Part shown: positions 34,877-42,743 of the stretch, piece after piece
Layout of the letters: every line of letters begins with the position of its first letter
How positions within the stretch are numbered: position 1 is the stretch's first letter
Origin: Deltaproteobacteria bacterium
GTDB lineage: Bacteria > Desulfobacterota > Desulfarculia > JACQYL01
Assembly (NCBI GenBank): GCA_016208165.1
Contig: JACQYL010000123.1
Location: 62,001-126,000, forward strand
Direction of reading: 5' to 3'
Length of the DNA: 64,000 bases
Program-made: the position numbers and the translations under genes
The notes under the pieces: generated by a model
What the model was told of the DNA's origin: nothing
What the model saw: only the letters and a program-made list of their open reading frames with translations
Databases searched by the model: none

Positions 34877-35571
34877 AACGATGTTCCAATCGGCGGATGA
34901 ATCTTAAGCCCCCTCCCTCCCGGTGGAGTAAAACGCCATCGCCGCACGGAGGAGCCGTCTTTTCGCAGCCCGGTTTGGGGTTGGGGCTGTCACCGAAGGC
35001 GCGTTGGAAAGTCTGCAATCGGCGTCTTTGGCCGGCAGACGACTCCCGAGTCCGGCCCCTCCCGCTGTCGGCGTCCGTTAGGCTCGGAGAAACCTCGGAT
35101 ACCGCCTGTGTCGTCTAACGTTTGAACCCACCGGAACCATGACACGGGACCCATGCCCCTGAACACACCTGTATTGCGTGGCGCCGTCCGTCCGGTACGA
35201 GTCATCGCGGGCGGGGTGTTGATAAACTCGTAAGAAGTCGAAAACGGCCATCTTCCGTCGCTCCGGCGAAAGCCGGAAGCGGGCAATTTGAGCTACTTCG
35301 AGATGCCGGATCAGGTCCGGCATGACGACCTGGGAACTTTTTACGAAGGCTTCAATCCTCTATGTTGTTTTCCGTCACGGTTTCCTGATGGGCTGAAGTC
35401 GGGGCGGGTGTTCGCTCGTCGGTTCGAAGTCACGCTTCAGGGTTCTTCTCTTTCTTTTTTCACCTGGGTTTCCGGATAATCGTTTGAAATGGACAAGCCG
35501 TGGGGCAATCGCTTGCTGCTCCCTGTTCAGTAGTTCCTGCTGAAGGCTCCGATGCGTTTGAGCCGGAATAA
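34877..35571. other. Non-coding region with dispersed-repeat-like hairpins
   Basis: I see no gene here. Frames present lack ribosome-binding sites and are Pro/Arg-rich. The section 35220-35345 looks like an intergenic repeat unit and is listed separately. Confidence 0.5.
35220..35345. repeat. Intergenic repeat unit with two GC-rich hairpins
   Basis: Two perfect hairpins occur close together: TCCGGC-gaaa-GCCGGA (35262-35277) and TGCCGGA-tcagg-TCCGGCA (35304-35322). They are followed by a CATGACGACC-type tail. This arrangement resembles REP-like repeats scattered between genes in Desulfobacterota and other bacteria. I see one copy in the window, so genome-wide dispersion is inference. Confidence 0.5.
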
Positions 35572-35603
35572 GAAAGCCCCGTCACTTGCGAGACGGGGCT
35601 TTC
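35572..35603 (-). terminator. Intrinsic terminator of the porin gene
   Basis: A perfect 12-bp stem GAAAGCCCCGTC / GACGGGGCTTTC surrounds an 8-base loop. Read on the minus strand it is followed by TTTCTTATT and lies 21 bases after the porin stop codon. Confidence 0.85.
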
Positions 35604-35624
35604 GTCTATCCGAAGCAAATCAGA

Positions 35625-36773
35625 CTAAAAAACGAACTGGAACTGCACACCGGCGAGCCACTCGGCGCCGAGGTCTTTGGTTCCGCCTGCGGCGACATTG
35701 ATGTCATCGCCGTATTCATAGTAGCCGACTTCCGGGCTGAGGGTAAAGCTTCCGGTGATCGAGTAGGGAATTCGGACGACGGCGGCATAGCGCGTATTGG
35801 AGTCGTCGTTCTCCCAGAGGTCGTTTTCTACGTGCTGTACGCCACCGATGAGGTGAACGGCCAGAGGCTTGCCACCGAAAGAAACGTCGAAGTAACCGCC
35901 CCAGCAGAGCGTGTCTTCAACTTCGCCATCGGCTGTGACCTGCACATTACCATTGGCATTCTGTCCGATGTAGCTCAGGTTGTAGAAACGGGAGTACACG
36001 GTACCGACGTTGTATCCCCAGTGACCGGACAGGTTCACGCCGAACATGCCGGCTTTGATGGAAACGGGCACTTCGATGACCCACGCATAAGCGGAGCTGT
36101 CCTTGTTCGTGGTGTCTTCGCCTTCAGCATGCTCGAAGGTGACGTTGGGCAGAATGGAGAAGGAAGCCGTGTTGACACCGGCCTGGAGATGAATGCGCGG
36201 TACGTAGTTGTACTCTTCGCCATCGCCGTCGAAGATGCCGAAGCGGTTGTTGGTGGAAAGACCGGCGGCGGCATAGAAAGCACCACCCTGGAAAATCAGG
36301 TTCGCCTGAGCGGCGCGGTCATAGATGTTGCCCCAGCCGGCCAAGATGATGTGAAGCGCACGACCCAAGCCGAACAACTGGGTGGGGTTGTAACGGGAGG
36401 CGCCGATCGGTTCCGTGTGACCGGCCTCAAAGCGGAAGTTGCCGAAATCGTACCAGCCGTACAGTTTACGGAAGTTGGCGTTTGCGAAGCCAACGCTGGT
36501 TTCGGTATCACTGCCGACACCAAGCTCGAAGTAGCCACCGCAGTCCTCGGTGGTGCACTTGGAGTACAAACGGGAATGATGTGGCTGGTCGATGAACACA
36601 TCGCCCACGCCGCCGTCCACCGTCGGATTTTGGGTCTTCATACGCTCGGTATCGCGGTAGTAGTAACCCAAGTCCGTATACGCCATCATACCAACGACAA
36701 AGTCCGCCTTCGCCGGCATCGCAATGCATAACGCAACGGTAAGCGCGGCGGCAAAAATAAACAACCTTTTCAT
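35625..36773 (-). CDS. Outer-membrane porin-like beta-barrel protein
   Basis: The 382-residue product has a clear signal peptide (MKRLFIFAAALTVALC, cut after AKA near 23). The mature part is made of alternating beta strands rich in Tyr, Phe and Gly, including YGWYDFGNFRFEAGHTEPIG and FGVNLSGHWGYNVG, and ends in Phe (QFQFVF), the BAM recognition feature. It resembles the medium-size porins common in sulfate-reducing Desulfobacterota. The start is preceded by AGGAGGAGAG. A perfect TTGACA lies about 185 bases upstream and a strong terminator follows, so it is a single-gene unit, possibly highly expressed. Substrate unknown. Confidence 0.85.
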   Translation of the reverse strand: MKRLFIFAAALTVALCIAMPAKADFVVGMMAYTDLGYYYRDTERMKTQNPTVDGGVGDVFIDQPHHSRLYSKCTTEDCGGYFELGVGSDTETSVGFANANFRKLYGWYDFGNFRFEAGHTEPIGASRYNPTQLFGLGRALHIILAGWGNIYDRAAQANLIFQGGAFYAAAGLSTNNRFGIFDGDGEEYNYVPRIHLQAGVNTASFSILPNVTFEHAEGEDTTNKDSSAYAWVIEVPVSIKAGMFGVNLSGHWGYNVGTVYSRFYNLSYIGQNANGNVQVTADGEVEDTLCWGGYFDVSFGGKPLAVHLIGGVQHVENDLWENDDSNTRYAAVVRIPYSITGSFTLSPEVGYYEYGDDINVAAGGTKDLGAEWLAGVQFQFVF

Positions 36774-36914
36774 TTTCTCTCCTCCTAAAAGATCCTTACA
36801 AAGGTAACTACAAAACAAACCCTCTCAAATAACCCTTTCAATTCCTACTTCCGACTCACCTCCTTTGGCTTGAAATGTCGAACAACCTCTCCGTCTAGAA
36901 GCCGGAAACCTGCA

Positions 36915-36935
36915 TTCCAGACGCAGTCTCTGGAA
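36915..36935. promoter_or_regulatory. Perfect dyad next to porin promoter
   Basis: TTCCAGA-cgcagtc-TCTGGAA is a perfect 7-bp dyad whose right arm touches the proposed -10 element. It would lie at or just after the transcription start, so it could be an operator or a 5'-leader hairpin. Confidence 0.45.
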
Positions 36936-36963
36936 CGCTATCATCAGGCCATAACGGTGTCAA
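36935..36963 (-). promoter_or_regulatory. Promoter of the porin gene
   Basis: On the minus strand a perfect TTGACA (36963-36958) is followed after 17 bases by TAGCGT (36940-36935), a weak -10. The leader to the start codon would be about 155 bases. Confidence 0.5.
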
Positions 36964-37017
36964 GGATTTTTTGCAAAAAATAAGCATAATATCTAGACGT
37001 TAGCTCTTCCAACGAGG

Positions 37018-37599
37018 TCACCCGTCGCCCCGGCCAAATCCCGGAAAAGACCTATAGGCGGGGATTTTCGCCTTCTCCTCTAAAAGACTTCGGTGAAACC
37101 GGCCAAAATAAGGCATTTTGTGCCGAATGCTTTTGAAACCGATTCGCGCCAAAACATAGAAAAGAAGGAACATGAAGGCGTATGACACATGGTCGCCAAC
37201 AGCCGGTACCGACAGAGGCATCGGAAACTCCACCGCGCCGAATCGCTTTCCCATCCAGTGCAAAGCCCACGGCACAGGCCACAATGTGGCGGCCGCCAAC
37301 GCTATCTGCATGAAGAAGGCCCGGCCAAAGGCTTCGTTCGCCACTTTGTTGCAGGCCTTGTAACCGGGCTCGTCGCCAACCTCAAGTGCACGAACCGAAA
37401 GGTTATGCATGGCGACCATGTCCCTGCTGTCGCCCGTAATCTTCCGCCGGTTGACGAGGTACCCGAGGGAAAGAGTGAATTCTCCGGCCAGCACGCAAAG
37501 AAGCGCCAGGACCGAGGTGCCCAAGCAGAATCCGGCCCAGGGGTTTTGGGGAATCCGGTACCAGAAAATCAAGAATGCATCGATGAATGCGGGCCACAT
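37018..37599 (-). CDS. Membrane protein paired with second TSUP exporter
   Basis: The 193-residue product has three clear membrane segments: about 21-48 (WAGFCLGTSVLALLCVLAGE), 94-116 (FFMQIALAAATLWPVPWALH) and 138-155 (YAFMFLLFYVLARIGF). A charged helical hairpin lies between the first two (RKITGDSRDMVAMHNLSV, YKACNKVANEAFGR). This topology is reminiscent of EMC3/TMCO1/DUF106-type proteins of the YidC superfamily, but the resemblance is weak. It begins 98 bases downstream of the TSUP exporter gene on the same strand, with AAAGG before the ATG. Function unknown; likely a transport accessory by context. Confidence 0.75.
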   Translation of the reverse strand: MWPAFIDAFLIFWYRIPQNPWAGFCLGTSVLALLCVLAGEFTLSLGYLVNRRKITGDSRDMVAMHNLSVRALEVGDEPGYKACNKVANEAFGRAFFMQIALAAATLWPVPWALHWMGKRFGAVEFPMPLSVPAVGDHVSYAFMFLLFYVLARIGFKSIRHKMPYFGRFHRSLLEEKAKIPAYRSFPGFGRGDG

Positions 37600-37697
37600 G
37601 ACCGGAGCCTTTCAAGGCTTCCCTGTGGAATAATGCATGGTGAAGCGGGTCACGCCGCACCTTTTCATTCTCCAGGTACGGAATGCCCGGCCGCTGA

Positions 37698-38846
37698 TCA
37701 GAACGGCGGCAACCAACTCCGTCCGAAGAAACCTTTTGTCGTATAGAGAATGCCCACGTACAAGGCCAGCAAAACGAAAATACGCTTGAGCCAGATGTCG
37801 GGGATGTACTTGGACGTTCGCGGTCCGATCATGGAACCGACGAAGATGCCGATGAGTTCAATGCCGATCAGCCCCCAGTCAACGATCACTTCCTGGGTAA
37901 CCATATAGGTAAAGATGGACACGATCATGCCGATCAGCACCGTCAGCGCCGATGTGCCGGCCACGAGGAACATCGGGAGCCCGGCAATGGAGGTCAGGAA
38001 CGGAACAAACAGAAAGCCGCCGCCCACACCGATAAACGAGGCCACCGCCGCAATGGCAAAACCTCCGATGACCGGAACGATGGGACTGAAACTGAATTCG
38101 ACCCCGTAAAAGCTGAATCGAATCCTGGAAACGCCCCAATTACTGACTTTCACGCCCGCCGGAACCTGTCGCCCTTCGCCCTTGTCTTTGATGGATTTCT
38201 CGAAGGCCGTCGCCGCGGCTTTGGCTTCCTTTTTCCGCGCCTGCCCTCTGGGAGTGGTCTCGTAGAACAGAAAACCGCCGATGATGAAAACGACAACTCC
38301 GAAATAACCTAAGTAAGCGCTGAGGTTGATCTTACCGGCAGTGAGATACGGCACCAGATAGGAGCCGAGGATCGAACCTATGGCCAGGCACACGCCGAGG
38401 GGAAGCACCAGGCGGCCCATGCGATAGTAATTCAGAGAACTGATGAATGCGCTCAGCCCCACCAGCCACTGGTTGGATACGCGAATGGAGTCGGTGATCG
38501 CCTTATTGAGAAGGTCCCCCTTGCCGAAGGATTTGGCGTAGTCTCCGAGCCCGAACACGGTAATGTGGCCCACGCCCGCCATAATGCCGCCAAAGGCGCC
38601 GACGCTGGAGAATATCCAGCCCACCCAAATGGCCCATAGGAAACCGATGATGTAGCTCACATCGGACCCGCCGGGAATCCCTAAATAACCGGGTTTCGCC
38701 CCGGCATCGATTTTGCCCTCGGTAATCGCTTTTTGAATGGCGTCGCTCAGGGCGTCCGCCAGCGCGTTTCCGGAGAGCAAAAACAATATCAACGGCACGA
38801 ATACAAGAATGAAACAAACGGCAAACACAGGTGTTCGAGACTTCAT
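37698..38846 (-). CDS. TauE/SafE-family (TSUP) anion exporter
   Basis: The 382-residue protein has a signal-anchor-like first helix (residues about 7-27), then about eight more membrane helices and the TSUP glycine signature FIGVGGGFLFVPFLTSIAG near 275. A hydrophilic cytoplasmic loop of about 60 residues (about 195-250, Lys/Glu-rich) separates the two halves, a feature the other TSUP protein at 20.0-21.1 kb shows less strongly. Sulfite, sulfoacetate or another small anion is the likely substrate. GGGAGG precedes the ATG at 38846; the 18 upstream codons are not needed. The small membrane protein gene downstream is probably cotranscribed. Confidence 0.87.
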   Translation of the reverse strand: MKSRTPVFAVCFILVFVPLILFLLSGNALADALSDAIQKAITEGKIDAGAKPGYLGIPGGSDVSYIIGFLWAIWVGWIFSSVGAFGGIMAGVGHITVFGLGDYAKSFGKGDLLNKAITDSIRVSNQWLVGLSAFISSLNYYRMGRLVLPLGVCLAIGSILGSYLVPYLTAGKINLSAYLGYFGVVVFIIGGFLFYETTPRGQARKKEAKAAATAFEKSIKDKGEGRQVPAGVKVSNWGVSRIRFSFYGVEFSFSPIVPVIGGFAIAAVASFIGVGGGFLFVPFLTSIAGLPMFLVAGTSALTVLIGMIVSIFTYMVTQEVIVDWGLIGIELIGIFVGSMIGPRTSKYIPDIWLKRIFVLLALYVGILYTTKGFFGRSWLPPF

Positions 38847-39055
38847 AGGGCACCTCCCAAAATTGGGGTGAAGCAAATATGCAAAAGCCGATCCCTCCAC
38901 TGATCCAGGGCGGCGATATTTACAGCGTCCGGATACGCGTTCGCGTCCCGATGATCCACGCGATTCGACTGAATGCTGTCCATAATACTTCTAAGACGGA
39001 CTCGATGCAACGGTTCTTTGGGAGTGAACGACCGTGTCCGAAGCAATGCCGGATG

Positions 39056-39937
39056 TCACTTCCCCGGATCGGGTCCGGGTTTCTTCCGGCCTTCTTCCGC
39101 AAACTCGAGAATTCGGCTCAGCATGACTTCATACGCTTGAACCGTCGGCGAATCCGGATTGCGTTCGACGAGCGGCACGCCTTCGTCTCCCGAAAGCACC
39201 AACTCCGGGTCCAGGGGAATACGTCCCAAAAAAGGTACGCCGGCCATAGCGGCCAGGCGTTCGCCTCCACCGCTCTTGAAAAGATCTATAACCCCCCCGC
39301 AGTGCGGACAGTTCAAGCCGCTCATGTTCTCGACAATTCCCGCAACCTGCATATTCAACTGTCGGCAGAAACGAACGGATTTACGAACGTCCGCGAGGGA
39401 GATTTCCTGCGGCGTGGTTACGATCACAGCGGCGGCATCCGGGACGGTCTGAGCCACGGTCAGCGGCTCGTCACCGGTTCCGGGCGGAGCGTCCATTACC
39501 AGAGCATCCAGGTTCCCCCAAGGCACGTCCGAAATAAACTGGCGAATCATATTCGCTTTCAGCGGCCCTCTCCAAATGACGGATGCGTCCTTGTCTCGCA
39601 GGAGGGATTCGAGAGAAACCACTTCAAATCCCTCTCGGTACATGATGGGTTCGATGGTCTGGTCCTTGTGAATCTCCGCGATCCGGTCTTTGATGCCCAA
39701 CAGTCCCGGTATGCTGGGGCCATGGAGATCGACGTCGAGAAGGCCGACCGAAAAGCCTCTTTTGTAAAAGGCCATAGCCAGGTTCACGGCCACCGTGCTC
39801 TTACCCACTCCGCCTTTGCCACTCGTAACGAGTAATTTGAGTCGAATGCGTTCCAGGGCGCGCCTGATTATTTCGTCCTGAACCGCCTTGATCGCTCCGC
39901 GGCAAGATTTCTTTTTTGTATCGGATTCTTTTTCCAA
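39056..39937 (-). CDS. Mrp/ApbC-type P-loop ATPase (Fe-S carrier)
   Basis: The 293-residue protein carries the deviant Walker A SGKGGVGKST, switch motifs DVDLHGPSIPGLLG and DAPPGTGDEPL, and the C-terminal CPHC pair that binds the bridging Fe-S cluster, all typical of Mrp/ApbC/Nbp35 proteins that load clusters onto apoproteins. The TTG at 39937 was chosen because GGGGGG lies just upstream and because the longer frame would overlap the radical SAM gene by 64 bases. It lies at the end of a run of genes whose products need several Fe-S clusters (a radical SAM protein; HdrABC further upstream), which may be its clients. Confidence 0.87.
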   Translation of the reverse strand: MEKESDTKKKSCRGAIKAVQDEIIRRALERIRLKLLVTSGKGGVGKSTVAVNLAMAFYKRGFSVGLLDVDLHGPSIPGLLGIKDRIAEIHKDQTIEPIMYREGFEVVSLESLLRDKDASVIWRGPLKANMIRQFISDVPWGNLDALVMDAPPGTGDEPLTVAQTVPDAAAVIVTTPQEISLADVRKSVRFCRQLNMQVAGIVENMSGLNCPHCGGVIDLFKSGGGERLAAMAGVPFLGRIPLDPELVLSGDEGVPLVERNPDSPTVQAYEVMLSRILEFAEEGRKKPGPDPGK

Positions 39938-39981
39938 TTTTTCCCCCCGCAAATTCGCGGTGGAGACGACGCCCCGAGCCG

Positions 39982-41127
39982 CTACACGTCGCCTCCCGCT
40001 CTCAGGCGCGATCCGAGGGACGATGATGAAGTGCTTTCGTCCCACCTGCGGTCTTTCTCGGATGGGCGTTGAGGTTCTCGACAGCCGGCACTCTCCAAAA
40101 CGGCGGATCTGACTTTCGCCATTTCCTCATCGTTCGGGAGATACGGGTAGTTCCACTGACGTACGCCCGGCAGGCAGTTGCCGAACGGACGGTTGCACGC
40201 CGGAGCGCCTTCCGGTCCCGGGCAGCCGGACGTCATAAACGGAACGCGTTCATCGACCAGGTCTGAAAGCTGTTCCTTCCCGAGCCCGAATCCGATGATG
40301 CGGCCTTCATCGTCGAATTCGAACTCCCCTGCGCTGCGGATCTCCTTTTCCACGAGCCAGCGAGCCAGTTGAAGACGTAAATAGGTGCTCCATGGAGGTT
40401 GCGGCAGATGAGCGAGCGCGGATGCGGATTCAGCGAAAAAACTGAAAAGATGGATCAGAGCGCCTTCATCGTGCACGCGCTGGAATACGTATGCGAGATC
40501 GCGTTCACTTTCTCCCAATCCCACCATCAAGTGCACGCTGACGCTTCCTTTTCCGAAAAGAGAAACCGCTGTTCGGACCGTGTCCCAGTAATGGTCCCAT
40601 TTGTGAGGTCCCCGAACTCCTGATCCCCGGTACCGGCTGAAGAGATCCGGGTGGGCCGTATCTACGGCCACGCCGAGCATTTGAATGCCCGCGTCCCGAT
40701 AGTTCTCCAGTTGACTTCCGGACAGGATCGTGGGAGCGCACAAGACGGAAATCGGGAGGGACACACGGCTCCGAAACTGAGCGGCCACGAGAAGAGTATC
40801 GGCAACGGCCCTCGGATTGGTTACCATCGAGATGCAGACCCTTCCCAGGTGTTTCTGCTTCTCCCGGACGCGGTCCGCAATGTCGCTCACTTTCCCGGCC
40901 GGCCATTCCACCTTGATAAAACTCTTGTCAGCGAAATTTCCGGGTCGTTTACGAGCCAGACCGCAATAAGCGCAATTGGCGAAACACCCTTCCCGATAGT
41001 TCAGCAACAGATTGACGCACAAGTTGCGGGCCTGCCGGTAAAATCTTCCCCGGACGAACCCCAGTTCCATGGCCGTAGCCGTGCTCATTCTGACGTATTC
41101 AGGACTTTCACAGGATTCTTGAGGCAT
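39982..41127 (-). CDS. Radical SAM protein, candidate lipoyl-synthase-type enzyme
   Basis: The 381-residue protein has the radical SAM cluster motif C-x3-C-x2-C in REGCFANCAYCGLARKR (about 47-63), followed by strand/helix units of a partial TIM barrel (VCISMVTNP, LPISVLCAPT, QMLGVAVDTA, VSVHLMVGLGE). The C-terminal region has extra cysteines (TSGCPGPEGAPACNRPFGNC, near 300-320) that could bind an auxiliary cluster. It lies 60 bases after the lipoate ligase gene and 45 bases before mrp. LipS-type radical SAM enzymes make lipoate on carrier proteins near LbpA genes, so a sulfur-insertion role is plausible; that is inference. LipS enzymes usually come as a pair and I see only one. Confidence 0.82.
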   Translation of the reverse strand: MPQESCESPEYVRMSTATAMELGFVRGRFYRQARNLCVNLLLNYREGCFANCAYCGLARKRPGNFADKSFIKVEWPAGKVSDIADRVREKQKHLGRVCISMVTNPRAVADTLLVAAQFRSRVSLPISVLCAPTILSGSQLENYRDAGIQMLGVAVDTAHPDLFSRYRGSGVRGPHKWDHYWDTVRTAVSLFGKGSVSVHLMVGLGESERDLAYVFQRVHDEGALIHLFSFFAESASALAHLPQPPWSTYLRLQLARWLVEKEIRSAGEFEFDDEGRIIGFGLGKEQLSDLVDERVPFMTSGCPGPEGAPACNRPFGNCLPGVRQWNYPYLPNDEEMAKVRSAVLESAGCREPQRPSEKDRRWDESTSSSSLGSRLRAGGDV

Positions 41128-41187
41128 CGTTGCTCACCATGCGTGAAATGAGACCGGGAGCCGGTGCAGGAGCATCCGGGGATGGGA

Positions 41188-42306
41188 TTATGCCCTTCCA
41201 TGAGGCGCCCGATCGGAGTATGGAGGACCCTGGGCTTTGTCGCAAACGGTCTTGGCGGCCACGATCGCATCTCGAAGGGCCTCGGGGGAGACACCGTATA
41301 TCAGATCCGGCTCCCAGACTTCCCTGATGGCCTGCAGAATCCGATCCGGCTCCGCAAGGGTCCATTTCAGCGCCGACTCGAGCCGGTTGAGTTGCTCGGT
41401 TGTCGAAAAGAAATCTCCCGTGATGATAACCTGGTCGATGGCATGACCTGCGGTGGACAGGTAGACCTGGAGCAGTCCGCCCGGCGTCTTCACCAGGGCT
41501 TCTCCCATGTTCGACGGGGGATGTCTGTGGGAAAAAATCCAATGTTCGTCGCAATAGCGTCCCTTCTCAAGATCAGCCGCCTTTTCCCGCTCGGGCGGTG
41601 TCAACTCGCTCTGAACGAAGCGGATGCCGAACGACTCTTCAAACGAAGATCGGATTGCATGAATGGCTTCATCCATGGTGACATCGCGGTGCGTTTCCTT
41701 GCGTATCGTAGTCAGCCGTTCACTGAAGCAGCTGTACCCTTTGTCGTAGATCTTTTGCGCCGGTGTGTTCATAATGTCCAGCATCAAGTTCACATCGAAA
41801 TCCACTAGAATGCTGGCGTGGAAAAGGACGCAATCTCCGACTTCCGCGGACGCCGACAAGCCGGCAAGCTTTTTCCCCGCAACTTCGAGATCGTTCTTTG
41901 GCCTGAAACTCGCCGACACGCCCAAGCGTTCCAATGCACGAACCAAAACACCGCTCATGACGCGAAACACTCCGCCGACGCCACTTCCGATCCGTTTATC
42001 CCGAAGGGAAATGCCAAAGCCCAGCGCCACCACGTCCGGCCCCATAATAACGGTTCCGCCGCCGGTACTGCGCCGGTTGAAAGCAACTCCGCGCTCGCGG
42101 CATCGGTCCAGCTTCAGAGCCGCGTGGATATCCTGGTATTTCCCCACGATGGCTGCCGGCTCGAACGTATACAGATGGAGGATCGGCGGCGATCCGAAGT
42201 CCGATATGGAATAGGCTAAAAGGTCGTCTACAGCCAATCCACCGGCCGCCGGCACCAGTCGCCGCCAATCTTCCAGCAATCTCCATTTCTCGGCCTTCTC
42301 TGTCAC
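41188..42306 (-). CDS. Lipoate-protein ligase
   Basis: The 372-residue protein has the biotin/lipoate ligase fold: NRRSTGGGTVIMGPD (about 80-94, substrate and adenylate binding) and KNDLEVAGKKLAGLSAS (about 136-152), including the catalytic Lys. A C-terminal accessory domain follows (LEKGRYCDEHWIFSHR, MVKT-like strand, helix to the end), as in LplA/LplAB proteins. It transfers lipoyl-AMP or octanoyl-AMP to a Lys of a carrier. The GTG start overlaps the stop of the upstream GcvH-like gene (GTGA), which strongly suggests that protein is its substrate; the frame further upstream overlaps that gene and was not used. Confidence 0.9.
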   Translation of the reverse strand: MTEKAEKWRLLEDWRRLVPAAGGLAVDDLLAYSISDFGSPPILHLYTFEPAAIVGKYQDIHAALKLDRCRERGVAFNRRSTGGGTVIMGPDVVALGFGISLRDKRIGSGVGGVFRVMSGVLVRALERLGVSASFRPKNDLEVAGKKLAGLSASAEVGDCVLFHASILVDFDVNLMLDIMNTPAQKIYDKGYSCFSERLTTIRKETHRDVTMDEAIHAIRSSFEESFGIRFVQSELTPPEREKAADLEKGRYCDEHWIFSHRHPPSNMGEALVKTPGGLLQVYLSTAGHAIDQVIITGDFFSTTEQLNRLESALKWTLAEPDRILQAIREVWEPDLIYGVSPEALRDAIVAAKTVCDKAQGPPYSDRAPHGRA

Positions 42307-42743
42307 GACGATTTTGCCTTTTCCTCCTCGGCTTTGGCGATTTCCTCGGAAATCCATGGGCCCACGCTTTCCCCGTGGTACAGATTGGCCTTTTCCTCCT
42401 CCAGGTTAGCCGCTTTCATCTTGAATATCCAACCCGCTCCATAGGGGTCCGTGTTAACGAGAGTAACTTCGTCTTCCAGCTCTTCGTTGATCTCGAAAAT
42501 CTCACCTGAAAGAGGGGTGCAGAGCTTTCCAATCCATTTTCTGCTCTGAATCTTGCCGCACACTTCGCCCTGTTCGACTTCCTCGTCCACTTCAGGCATA
42601 TCGACAAATACAATGTCGCCCGCTTCCTTTTGAAAGAAGTCGTTCATGCCTACTGTGACCGTTCCGTCTTTCTCTATACGGGCCCAGCTATGTTCCTCGT
42701 GATAGTACAGTTCGTCCGGCAGTACATACCCTTCAAGCTCCAT
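42303..42743 (-). CDS. GcvH-like lipoate-binding carrier protein (LbpA-type)
   Basis: The 146-residue protein is a single lipoyl domain of the GcvH family: YYHEEHSWARIEKDGTVTVG at the N-terminus, AGDIVFVDMPEVDEEVEQGE, then the lipoyl-lysine hairpin GKIQSRKWIGKLCTPLSGEI (about 70-89) and a C-terminal helix with WIFKM. Glycine-cleavage GcvH typically has a SVKAAS-like lysine turn; the IQS-x-KW form here is like the lipoate-binding LbpA proteins tied to sHdr sulfur oxidation. No glycine-cleavage P or T genes lie nearby. GGAGAGG precedes the ATG. The downstream ligase gene overlaps its stop codon. Confidence 0.88.
   Translation of the reverse strand: MELEGYVLPDELYYHEEHSWARIEKDGTVTVGMNDFFQKEAGDIVFVDMPEVDEEVEQGEVCGKIQSRKWIGKLCTPLSGEIFEINEELEDEVTLVNTDPYGAGWIFKMKAANLEEEKANLYHGESVGPWISEEIAKAEEEKAKSS

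Noticed and set aside
34873-35118. Plus-strand 81-residue frame after the FG-GAP protein
   Set aside because: Overlaps its stop codon; Pro/Arg-rich and non-conserved in appearance.
35262-35322. Hairpins considered as a CRISPR repeat pair
   Set aside because: Only two different hairpins, no regular spacer-repeat pattern and no cas genes in the window.
42303-42743. Assignment of the lipoyl carrier as glycine-cleavage GcvH
   Set aside because: No P-, T- or L-protein genes nearby and a different lysine-turn sequence; LbpA-type is a better reading, though unproven.
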